Of a stretch of 5,099 bases of DNA, positions 1 through 5,099 are shown in pieces. Origin of the DNA: an uncultured Eubacteriales bacterium (GTDB lineage: Bacteria > Bacillota > Clostridia > Christensenellales > Pumilibacteraceae); the NCBI GenBank assembly GCA_900553005.1, contig USBU01000109.1:1-5099 (forward strand). The letters run 5' to 3'. Position numbers and translations under genes: made by a program. Each line of letters begins with the position of its first letter. The stretch's first letter is position 1. A model generated the notes under the pieces. It saw nothing but the letters and a program-made list of their open reading frames with translations, did no database searches and was not told the DNA's origin.

Positions 1-233
1 GCATTATACTCGTCGGGCTCGGCCGCAAGGACGCAAAGCGGCTCTGCAAGCGCTCCGTCCGAAAGACCGCCGCCGGCGCCCAACGCAATAAAGCCCGCGT
101 ATTTTAAGCCGGAAGAGAGCGCGCCCGTAAGGTTTAGAACCGTGTTATGCGCAGAAACCACGCGGCCGCCGGAAAGCACCGTAAATCTGTTGACCGCTTT
201 AAACGTTTGAACGACATTTTTTTCTGATAACAT
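1..233 (-). CDS. N-terminal part of a probable phage tail or fibre protein (3' end outside window)
   Basis: The frame is open from ATG at 233 to the window edge, giving 77 whole codons and no stop. The protein begins MLSEKNVVQTFKAVNRFTVL, followed by SGGRVVSAHNTVLNLTG, a hydrophobic strand YAGFIALGAGGG (45-56) and then a loop with ALAEPLCVLAAEPDEYN. A strand leading into a Gly-rich turn and then an acidic loop with a Leu-x-x-Glu/Pro pattern recalls the N-termini of phage tail-fibre-like or tail-collar proteins. This resemblance is weak and the rest is missing. Codon use is like that of its neighbours. The start is supported by the AGGGGG site and a 10-nt gap from the previous stop. It is the last visible gene of the operon, which probably continues beyond position 1. 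Confidence 0.6.
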   Translation of the reverse strand, partial: MLSEKNVVQTFKAVNRFTVLSGGRVVSAHNTVLNLTGALSSGLKYAGFIALGAGGGLSDGALAEPLCVLAAEPDEYN

Positions 234-239
234 TATTAT

Positions 240-245
240 CCCCCT
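240..245 (-). promoter_or_regulatory. Shine-Dalgarno-like site of the last gene, overlapping the previous stop
   Basis: AGGGGG on the minus strand lies 6 nt before the ATG at 233, and its first two bases belong to the TAG stop of the 323-residue gene. The overlap suggests termination and re-initiation by the same ribosomes. Confidence 0.6.
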
Positions 246-1215
246 ATCCGCCGACTGCCGTCAGCGTAATATCCGCAAAAAGCATTACGGAATCTCCTCC
301 TCCCGTACCGAATTCCGCTTTTTTCATCAGGCTTCTTTCGGCGGTGCGCACGATAAGCATCGGCATAGACGAATTTTTCACGAAGCCAACGCCCGTCGCT
401 CTTTCCGCAAGGGGAATTTTTACGGACGCGGATAATCCGCCGGAAGAGCTAATGTAATTGTAAAAAATTTCTCCCGCCGAAACGCGCGCCGCCACAAAGC
501 CGTCCTTACAGCGCGCAACCGCCGCGCATTCCGTATCCGGCGCCACAAACACGCCGCCCAGCCGATTAAGCGCCTTGTCTGTAAATACGGCGAAGCAATT
601 TCCAGTCACGTCGACGTAAACCGCGGTAAAACCGTCTTCGGCGGCGCAGATATCGGCGCGGCGGCCCGTCCCTATATAAATCCGATCGGACAGCGAGAAA
701 TTCTGTTCGGTAAACGTCCGCGCGTAAATGTTGTCGTCCTCGGACGAAATCAGCGCCCAAACCTCACCGCATTTATCCGCAGAAGCGTCTCCGCCCGGCC
801 TTGCCACAAACGCGTCCTGTCCGGAAACAAGCACCTGACACGACATAAGCGTACAGTCCGCGCCGTCCGCCGTCACCGAAATCGCGGCCGTACCGTCGAC
901 AGCCGCCGCGCACATTACAAACAGATCGCGCGTTTCGTCCTTTTCCGCAGACAGATCGCAGCCGCCTGCCGGCAAGCCGTTTATTTTTACCGAAAAAACG
1001 GAGCTTATCTCAGAATCTGCGCGCACGGACGCTCTGACAAAGATTGTCGCATAACCGCCCGCCCTTATATCCGTCACAGAATAATCGCCGTTTTTCATAT
1101 CAAAAACAGGTCTCGTCGTATAATCCGAGCACATCGTCCGCTTCGCCGTATAACTGCCGCTAAGACGGCTTTCAAGCTCCTCGACTTTTATGTACGCAAG
1201 TTTTCCGTAATCCAT
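244..1215 (-). CDS. Beta-rich probable virion tail protein with internal repeats, function unknown (323 aa)
   Basis: I do not recognise this family. An N-terminal helix (KLAYIKVEELESRL, 5-18) precedes a beta-sandwich-like region (about 35-132, including YATIFVRASVRAD and FSVKING). From about 150 there are blade-like repeats roughly 40 residues apart: ADICAAEDGFTAVYVD (187-202), ECAAVARCKDGFVAARV (229-245) and ATGVGFVKNSSMPMLIVR (273-290), which suggests a small propeller or solenoid. There are ten cysteines in 323 residues, high for a phage structural protein. No signal peptide, membrane segment or enzyme motif is visible. The start is ATG at 1215 with AAGGAG 4 nt upstream; the stop is TAG. 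Position after the gp10-like gene and before a probable fibre gene suggests a distal tail or host-contact component. A sugar-binding or fibre-attachment role is possible but not shown. Confidence 0.7.
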   Translation of the reverse strand: MDYGKLAYIKVEELESRLSGSYTAKRTMCSDYTTRPVFDMKNGDYSVTDIRAGGYATIFVRASVRADSEISSVFSVKINGLPAGGCDLSAEKDETRDLFVMCAAAVDGTAAISVTADGADCTLMSCQVLVSGQDAFVARPGGDASADKCGEVWALISSEDDNIYARTFTEQNFSLSDRIYIGTGRRADICAAEDGFTAVYVDVTGNCFAVFTDKALNRLGGVFVAPDTECAAVARCKDGFVAARVSAGEIFYNYISSSGGLSASVKIPLAERATGVGFVKNSSMPMLIVRTAERSLMKKAEFGTGGGDSVMLFADITLTAVGG

Positions 1216-1227
1216 AATTCTCCTTAT

Positions 1228-2646
1228 TCAGCCGCCGGACTTTGTCACGACAAGCGACGGCCGGGACAGCTCTGCAAAACTGTGCGAAGTCTCTATATCG
1301 AAGCCTATTCTTCTGCCGGCAAAAGCTACGCGCTTGCACTGCACGTCCGCCCCGCCCGTAAAATCTACCGTTTTTGTCTCCGTATCGGATCTCAGAGTCA
1401 CCGAAATCGGATACACGGTGTTCAGCCAGATTTCACGCACGCGCTTTTTTCTAAGCTCCCCAAGGTCCGTCTTGGGCACGCGCCACTTTTTCTTTAGAGG
1501 CACGCCGAACAGCGCGCCGCATTTTTCCACCCGTCCGGCGCGGCCCGAGCCCGTAATGGCTATAACTCCGCCGTCGTCCGGACGGCAGAAATTACATATG
1601 TCCAGACCGCGCGAGAGCGAATAGCTGCCGCTGCTTAAATCAAGCACCAGCATCGCGTTGTTGACGTAGCTGCCCGTTTCACAGCCTATTTTTCCGTCAG
1701 TCTCCTCTCTTACGAAAGCCAGATAGTATTTACCGTCGGCATAATAGGCGCACGAGCGCTCTCCGTTTTTGAACAATCCGTCCAGGTTTTTAAGCATTTT
1801 GACTGTGGAAACTCCGTCGAAAGCATACAGCCCGTCCTCGGCCAAAAACAAAACGGTATCGCCGCAAAGAGCGACGGAGCCTGGATAAATCCTTCCGCTG
1901 GATACGAACAAATTGCTTACGGAAAATTCCGTCTGCGCGCCGAACGCCGTAATACGCGAAATACCGTAATCGCGGAAGACATATACGTATCCGCCGTAGC
2001 TGAGCACGCGGTTCAGCGCGCCGCGTTCGTCTATAAGCTGTATAAAGCCGCCGCCGGCAAGCGAAGCGTCCCAATTGGTCGGATCCAGATCGTCCGAAAA
2101 CCAGACGGCGTTTTTCTCCCCGTCAACGGTCACGAAAAGGCGCTCGTAATGCAATGCCATAGACGTAATGTTTGGCGCATTTTCCACGCGATAAGGAGCA
2201 TTGACTCCGTCCCACACGTACATTCCGTCGCTTTTTGAGGTAATAAGTAGCACGTCGTCGCCGTAAAGCCGATAATTTATAAACGACGGTGCGGAAGTAA
2301 AAATTACGTCAAGCGAAGCGGGCTGATCCGTACCGTCCGCACGGCAGGAGAAAAGCTCTCCCGACTCGGAAACCGCTACAAGCCGATCATCGCGGCCTTC
2401 GCTGTCCGGATCGTACCGCTTATACAAAAACACCGCCGCAAGAGCAATTTCGCCGAAACGCGAATATTCCGACAGCCCGTAACCGGTTTTAAGCGCGCCG
2501 TCCGAAAACTCAAAATTATAGCAATCCTTTGCGCGCGTCGGCGAGGATACGCTTTCATCCGAAAAAAAGTCGGCTCCGCCCGAAAAATCAGCGACGACCA
2601 CGCGCGATTTTTTTACGGCGGCGGTCCTGATATATCTGTCAGCCAT
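1228..2646 (-). CDS. P22 gp10-like tail hub / DNA-stabilisation protein, beta-propeller type (472 aa)
   Basis: The protein is beta-rich almost throughout, and its 472 residues are close to the usual length of P22 gp10-type stabilisation proteins. These sit below the adaptor, extend the neck and keep packaged DNA in the head. Visible signatures are the N-terminal DFSGG (20-24) followed by KDCYNFEFSDGALKTGYGL (40-58), common in phage tail-hub proteins; VWFSDDLDPTNW (181-192); and repeated blade-like motifs such as DGMYVWDG, YGGYVYVFRDYGI, CGDTVLFLAEDGLYAFDG and ADGKYYLAFV. From about 385, KKKWRVPKTDLGELRKKRVREIWL begins a separate beta-sandwich-like C-terminal domain ending in SGG. ATG at 2646 is chosen over GTG at 2655 because of ribosome binding site spacing and the TGATG overlap. 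Two weaker possibilities are a baseplate-type protein of a longer tail and a receptor-binding propeller. The propeller call comes from motif spacing, not a computed fold. Confidence 0.65.
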   Translation of the reverse strand: MADRYIRTAAVKKSRVVVADFSGGADFFSDESVSSPTRAKDCYNFEFSDGALKTGYGLSEYSRFGEIALAAVFLYKRYDPDSEGRDDRLVAVSESGELFSCRADGTDQPASLDVIFTSAPSFINYRLYGDDVLLITSKSDGMYVWDGVNAPYRVENAPNITSMALHYERLFVTVDGEKNAVWFSDDLDPTNWDASLAGGGFIQLIDERGALNRVLSYGGYVYVFRDYGISRITAFGAQTEFSVSNLFVSSGRIYPGSVALCGDTVLFLAEDGLYAFDGVSTVKMLKNLDGLFKNGERSCAYYADGKYYLAFVREETDGKIGCETGSYVNNAMLVLDLSSGSYSLSRGLDICNFCRPDDGGVIAITGSGRAGRVEKCGALFGVPLKKKWRVPKTDLGELRKKRVREIWLNTVYPISVTLRSDTETKTVDFTGGADVQCKRVAFAGRRIGFDIETSHSFAELSRPSLVVTKSGG

Positions 2647-3206
2647 CACAGCCACCTTCTTTTGGGCACGCGCTTTTCGCTTTTTTTAAGCGCGGCGATC
2701 CCCAGCGCGTCCTTAAAACGTTTATCCCAAAGCACCGCCTCGTCCGTCATCCCCGAAATAATACAGTATTCGCAAGCCGCGCCGTATGCAAGCACTCTGG
2801 CCGGAACGCGCTCCGAATACGGAGAGTCGTCCTCAATGTCAAGCGTACCGGGCGCATAGCTGTATTCAATCGTATATTTGCCGGGCGCGGCAAGCGTTAT
2901 TCTGTCGAAATAGCTTTTATACGAAACCGACGAGCCGTCCTCCGCGCGCACGGCGTATATATCGATAACGGGCTTACTTAAAGCCCCAAGACTGATTTCT
3001 CCGCCGACGGAAATTACTTCCTCCTCAGTCTTAAGCGGAAGATAATCGCAGGCCGCCTCGTTCAGCACAAGATTAAGACAGCGCGTAAGCCTGTCGATTT
3101 CACCGGCCGCGGCGGCCGGATATTCGCCATCGCCCTCCAAGGCCTCGCACACCTCAGCAAGCTGCAGGAACATGGCCGCATAATACACGGCAGTCTTTAA
3201 TTTCAT
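2646..3206 (-). CDS. Head-tail adaptor (neck connector) protein-like, 186 aa
   Basis: This is probably the adaptor ring protein that docks beneath the portal and links it to the tail. The order of secondary structure fits the known adaptor fold: N-terminal helices (about 3-25 and 33-54, including DRLTRCLNLVLNEAACDYLP), a central beta-rich section (62-118, with EEVISVGGEISLGALSKPVID and GKYTIEYSYAPG), then two C-terminal helices (131-153 and 154-174, ERVPARVLAYGAACEYCII and DEAVLWDKRFKDAL) and a basic tail ending KRRWL. Its 186 residues are close to those of short-tailed phage adaptors such as P22 gp4 (about 166) and T7 gp11 (about 196). Placement directly before a gp10-like gene supports this. 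No lysozyme-like catalytic motif is visible. The start is ATG at 3206, set by a consensus ribosome binding site; the stop TGA shares one base with the next start codon. The family assignment is by pattern and context. Confidence 0.68.
   Translation of the reverse strand: MKLKTAVYYAAMFLQLAEVCEALEGDGEYPAAAAGEIDRLTRCLNLVLNEAACDYLPLKTEEEVISVGGEISLGALSKPVIDIYAVRAEDGSSVSYKSYFDRITLAAPGKYTIEYSYAPGTLDIEDDSPYSERVPARVLAYGAACEYCIISGMTDEAVLWDKRFKDALGIAALKKSEKRVPKRRWL
2652..2657 (-). promoter_or_regulatory. Shine-Dalgarno site of the gp10-like gene, inside the adaptor stop region
   Basis: AGGTGG, preceded by AGA, lies 5 nt before the ATG at 2646 and codes for the Arg-Trp of the upstream protein's RRWL terminus. 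The start and stop share bases as TGATG, so the two proteins are probably translated in a coupled way. Upstream in-frame GTG codons at 2655 and 2649 overlap or crowd this site and are poor start candidates. Confidence 0.65.
3103..3119 (-). repeat. 17-nt GC-only inverted repeat inside the adaptor gene
   Basis: Positions 3103-3119 form a perfect inverted repeat around a single central base: CCGGCCGC, G, GCGGCCGG as read on the plus strand. In the minus-strand mRNA this could fold into a 7-bp all-GC stem with a 3-nt loop, about 90 nt after the start codon. It encodes part of the PAAAAG stretch (residues 30-35). It may simply be a by-product of GCC/GCG alanine codons. Confidence 0.5.
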
Positions 3207-3273
3207 AACGTTACCTCCTTTATAAATCCGAAACGCCCGCCGCCCGGATCCGCCGAACGGCGGGACGCTTCGA
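3207..3273 (-). other. 67-nt intergenic gap with GC-rich hairpin
   Basis: This is the longest non-coding stretch between genes in the window. Its minus-strand transcript can form a 7-bp stem from CCCGCCG (3264-3258) and CGGCGGG (3242-3236), with a 15-nt loop containing GGATCC. A competing smaller hairpin, CCGCC-GTTC-GGCGG (about 3263-3250), uses part of the same arm. No run of T follows the stem, so it does not look like an intrinsic terminator. It could be a processing or stability element that separates head and neck cistrons. Downstream of it is a strong ribosome binding site. Confidence 0.5.
3213..3220 (-). promoter_or_regulatory. Consensus Shine-Dalgarno site of the neck adaptor gene
   Basis: AAGGAGGT on the minus strand lies 6 nt before the ATG at 3206. 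It is the best match to the anti-Shine-Dalgarno consensus in the window. It follows the only long gap in the operon, so this cistron can start translation independently of the genes before it. Confidence 0.85.
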
Positions 3274-3627
3274 TTACAACCGCGATAATGCCCTTTCGGC
3301 CCCGAGCGCGGCGTTTTTTACCGCTTTTTCAATATTCTCACGCTCGATACGCGCGTTTTCTTCTTCCATTTCTTTCAAAAGTTTTTCCGCTCTTTCCGAG
3401 CGTGTACTTCTTATAAACGTCAATGTACGCCCGTCCAGCTTTGGATACGGAACGGCGGCGACAAAGCTTCCGCCGACCTGACCTCGGCAATGCACCTCGT
3501 ACCGACGACGCTTGTACGAATAGAAAACGAAATAATCGGAATCTATCTCCCTCAGCCTGGCGGCAATATCGAACAGATCGTTTTCCACCACGCAGCCCAA
3601 GCCTATCAGGTTATCACGCCTCGTCAT
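3274..3627 (-). CDS. Conserved-looking small phage protein of unknown function (117 aa)
   Basis: I cannot assign a function. The N-terminal two thirds (about 14-75) look like a compact alpha/beta domain: a helix with NDLFDIAARLREID, a strand pair DYFVFYSYKRRRYEVHC, then GGSFVAAVPYPKLDGRTLTFI. The last third (about 76-115) is a highly charged helix rich in Glu, Arg and Lys (EKLLKEMEEENARIEREN) and is likely a coiled coil. The start is ATG at 3627, 14 nt inside the capsid gene. It lacks a clear Shine-Dalgarno site, so its translation is probably coupled to termination on the capsid cistron. The slot between capsid and neck adaptor suggests a capsid accessory or head-completion role, but this is inference. 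The YKRRRYEVH strand and Arg-rich content could also suit nucleic-acid contact. I recall similar short proteins after capsid genes in clostridial phages but cannot verify this here. Confidence 0.75.
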   Translation of the reverse strand: MTRRDNLIGLGCVVENDLFDIAARLREIDSDYFVFYSYKRRRYEVHCRGQVGGSFVAAVPYPKLDGRTLTFIRSTRSERAEKLLKEMEEENARIERENIEKAVKNAALGAERALSRL

Positions 3628-4801
3628 TTCCGTCGGAAGCCTGAGGTGAAGTAAGCCCCGTCAGCTTGGCCTGTCCGTTGGGACGCGCGCACACGAGGTC
3701 GCAATATTTGACAAGCGTGGCAGTGTAAGTGGGCTTACCCTGAGTCTGCCGCAGAATCTTTCCGTTTTCGTTTTCAAGATATCTCCAGTCGCAAAGCTGA
3801 TGAAGCTTAAACGCCGTGGTATCAAGCAAATACATCGTTCCGTCCTCGATAAAACGGTCGTAAACAAGCGGTATTCCGTTGTACGAAAGCGCCTTGTATC
3901 CGCCGCTGAGCTCCATGACGTCCACGTTGCGTTTAAACTGCTTCATATATTCCTGATAAGCGTATTTTACGTCCGCCGAAACGGCTATGTAATCCACGAT
4001 CGAATTGGCGTTGTATTCCAGTCTGTCGATAGCCTTCTGGATCACCACCTCGTCAATCGCGCCGTCCACAGCCTTAGTATAAGGCGACAAAAAGGGATAA
4101 GAGCTTCTCGTAAGTCCGTACAGCGGCTTGGCGCTGTCGAACAGCGCGCCCAGTCCCGTAATTTCCTTGTCCTTGCTGCCCTGAACATACATTATGCTGC
4201 CGGCGCTTATCGCAGTGGACGGAGAAGAAGCGAAAGTCACGGTCTTTTTGTCGCGGTCAACGTATGATATACGCAAGCCGCTTGCGGAAAGCGCTCCTGC
4301 CGAAGTATATACGTCGACAACCATGCCCTCTATAAGATTGCGCGCGTCGGACACCGGGTAGCTGCCCGACGCAAGAGCGTTTATCGTGCAAAGCTGGCCG
4401 CTTCCGTCGCCGAAAAGCATTCTTCCGAGATTGAATTTTGACGCGGAAAGCAGGCTTTCCAGCTCGCTGTTCAACAGATCCGTAAACGCGCCGCGGCCGT
4501 CCGCGCTTGCCCTTATCGCCTTGTCGGAAATTTCTATCTGCCCGTACAGATTTTTAAGCGTGGTAGTAAACTGTATATAATTGCTTCCATACGCGCCGGG
4601 CAGATTTCCGGCCTCGTCGCCCGCGCCCACGCCGCCGTTGATACCCACGCGCGCGGCCGTGCGGACCTCTTTTCCCCAAACGTCCACCGCCGTCTGCTCG
4701 ATCTTACTCAAAAGCGGATTCGCTTTAGTGTTCAACAATTCTGTTACCGCGCCGAGATATACCGTCTTCAGTGCGTTTTCCGCATTAGTCAATGTTACCA
4801 T
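3614..4801 (-). CDS. Phage major capsid protein, HK97-like fold (395 aa)
   Basis: This is the main shell subunit of the virion. The 395-residue length is typical of major capsid proteins. Recognisable parts are an N-terminal arm (about 1-35); a segment LYGQIEISDKAIRAS (85-99) of the type seen in HK97-fold proteins; a long amphipathic helix (about 104-131) matching the spine helix; a beta-rich insertion (about 158-210, GMVVDVYTS to IMYVQG); and a C-terminal A/P-domain-like region with YNGIPLVYDRFI (307-318) and a strand-rich end. Domain names are assigned by pattern, not by structure. ATG at 4801 is chosen as the start because GGAGG lies 8 nt upstream; the in-frame TTG at 4807 would leave only 2 nt. 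No protease-cleaved delta domain is evident; the N-terminal arm before the first strand is short, which fits a separately encoded scaffold. The C-terminus overlaps the next gene by 14 nt. Confidence 0.9.
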   Translation of the reverse strand: MVTLTNAENALKTVYLGAVTELLNTKANPLLSKIEQTAVDVWGKEVRTAARVGINGGVGAGDEAGNLPGAYGSNYIQFTTTLKNLYGQIEISDKAIRASADGRGAFTDLLNSELESLLSASKFNLGRMLFGDGSGQLCTINALASGSYPVSDARNLIEGMVVDVYTSAGALSASGLRISYVDRDKKTVTFASSPSTAISAGSIMYVQGSKDKEITGLGALFDSAKPLYGLTRSSYPFLSPYTKAVDGAIDEVVIQKAIDRLEYNANSIVDYIAVSADVKYAYQEYMKQFKRNVDVMELSGGYKALSYNGIPLVYDRFIEDGTMYLLDTTAFKLHQLCDWRYLENENGKILRQTQGKPTYTATLVKYCDLVCARPNGQAKLTGLTSPQASDGNDEA

Positions 4802-4809
4802 GTTCAATT

Positions 4810-4814
4810 CCTCC
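4810..4814 (-). promoter_or_regulatory. Shine-Dalgarno site of the major capsid gene
   Basis: GGAGG on the minus strand lies 8 nt before the ATG at 4801. It is one of the strongest sites in the window, as expected for the most abundant virion protein. Its spacing decides the start: the in-frame TTG at 4807 is too close to it to be used. Confidence 0.85.
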
Positions 4815-4816
4815 GT

Positions 4817-5099
4817 TTATCCTTTAATTAAAATTTCGGCCAGTTTTTTAGCCTCGGCCAGGCTTTTGGGCTTTGCCGCAGGCGTAAGCGGCGAGCTGCC
4901 GACCGTCCCCGACAGCACGCTGACCGCACCGCTGCCGGCAATGCTTTTAAGATAGTCCGCTATAATCATATTTTTAAGCCGTTCGCTCTTGACGGCATAG
5001 CCCTCCAGAAACGCATCGTCCTCAACTACCGACGCGTAGTCGGGCGCGGCGGACAATCGTGCGTTTTCCCTTTCAAGCGCGGCAAGGCTTTCCTCAAGC
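4817..5099 (-). CDS. Probable capsid scaffolding protein, C-terminal part (5' end outside window)
   Basis: The reading frame stays open to the window edge, so the true start lies beyond 5099; 93 or more residues are visible and the gene ends in TAA at 4819-4817. The visible part begins with a heptad-like, Glu/Leu-rich stretch (LEESLAALERENARL) that looks like the end of a coiled coil. A helical segment follows (DDAFLEGYAVKSERLKNMII, then ADYLKSIAG), then a Gly/Ser/Thr/Pro linker and a short Lys-rich C-terminal helix (KPKSLAEAKKLAEILIKG). A coiled-coil protein immediately upstream of the major capsid gene is the usual position and architecture of a phage scaffold, which helps capsid subunits assemble and is later removed. 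The function is inferred from position and composition only; no catalytic motif or protease domain is visible. A DNA-binding or head accessory protein is the alternative. The gap to the capsid start is 15 nt. Confidence 0.55.
   Translation of the reverse strand, partial: LEESLAALERENARLSAAPDYASVVEDDAFLEGYAVKSERLKNMIIADYLKSIAGSGAVSVLSGTVGSSPLTPAAKPKSLAEAKKLAEILIKG

Noticed and set aside
217..223. A7 run near the start of the last gene, a possible slippage site
   Set aside because: The -1 frame reaches a stop within about eight codons, so no meaningful product would form.
1282..1624. Two overlapping plus-strand frames opposite the gp10-like gene
   Set aside because: Both are antisense to a coherent 472-residue frame and have Arg/Ser-rich, shadow-like composition.
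1790..2074. 94-codon minus-strand frame inside the gp10-like gene
   Set aside because: It is an alternative frame of a real gene; its product is extremely Arg-rich, a typical out-of-frame artefact.
2608..2614. A7 run in frame as A-AAA-AAA near the start of the gp10-like gene, a possible -1 frameshift site
   Set aside because: The -1 frame meets a TGA within a few codons and no gene fusion would result; no tail-assembly chaperone pair is present.
3221..3227. ATTTATA before the adaptor gene as a -10 promoter box
   Set aside because: There is no convincing -35 element at the right distance, and the AT-rich bases simply flank the ribosome binding site.
3236..3264. Intrinsic terminator between the accessory and adaptor genes
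   Set aside because: A stem exists, but no T-run follows it on the transcribed strand, and the downstream genes clearly belong to the same module.
3800..4267. 155-codon open frame on the plus strand opposite the capsid gene
   Set aside because: It lies wholly antisense to a clear capsid gene, its product is unlike any protein I know, and long antisense frames are expected from the GC-rich codon pattern here.
4581..4955. 124-codon plus-strand open frame across the scaffold/capsid junction
   Set aside because: It is antisense to two well-supported genes and their ribosome binding site, with low-complexity Ser/Pro/Ala composition.
5054..5056. TTG as a possible start of the scaffold-like gene
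   Set aside because: The same frame continues upstream with a good coiled-coil sequence to the window edge and no ribosome binding site precedes the TTG, so the gene is partial.

Overview
The window is part of a tailed-phage or prophage virion-structure module. Every gene I can support lies on the minus strand, so transcription runs from position 5099 down to 1. Coding density is about 98%. Junctions are short gaps or overlaps (15 nt, 14-nt overlap, 67 nt, 1-nt overlap, 12 nt, 10 nt), as expected for one polycistronic late operon. No tRNA, rRNA, CRISPR array, insertion sequence, integrase or host gene is visible, so phage and integrated prophage cannot be told apart. Strong GGAGG-type ribosome binding sites and the style of the proteins suggest a Firmicutes host, probably an anaerobic clostridial-type gut lineage; this is inference. 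TAA, TGA and TAG all end genes here, so there is no sign of stop-codon recoding.

Layout in transcription order: (1) 5099-4817, the C-terminal end of a coiled-coil protein, probably the capsid scaffold; (2) 4801-3614, the major capsid protein, HK97-like fold; (3) 3627-3274, a small 117-residue protein of unknown function that overlaps the capsid gene; (4) a 67-nt gap with a GC-rich hairpin; (5) 3206-2646, a head-tail adaptor-like protein; (6) 2646-1228, a 472-residue beta-rich protein resembling the P22 gp10 'DNA stabilisation' or tail-hub type; (7) 1215-244, a 323-residue beta-rich protein with repeats, unknown function; (8) 233-1, the N-terminus of another probable tail or fibre protein, cut by the window edge.

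The probable logic is: scaffold and capsid protein build the procapsid, the adaptor sits under the portal, the gp10-like protein closes or extends the neck, and the following beta-rich proteins form the distal tail or fibres. An adaptor followed directly by a gp10-like protein, with no tail-completion, tail-tube or tape-measure gene between them, favours a short-tailed (podovirus-like) particle. Portal and terminase would be expected beyond 5099.

I see no defence system or clearly new machinery. The most interesting items are the uncharacterised 117- and 323-residue proteins and the arrangement of the neck genes.
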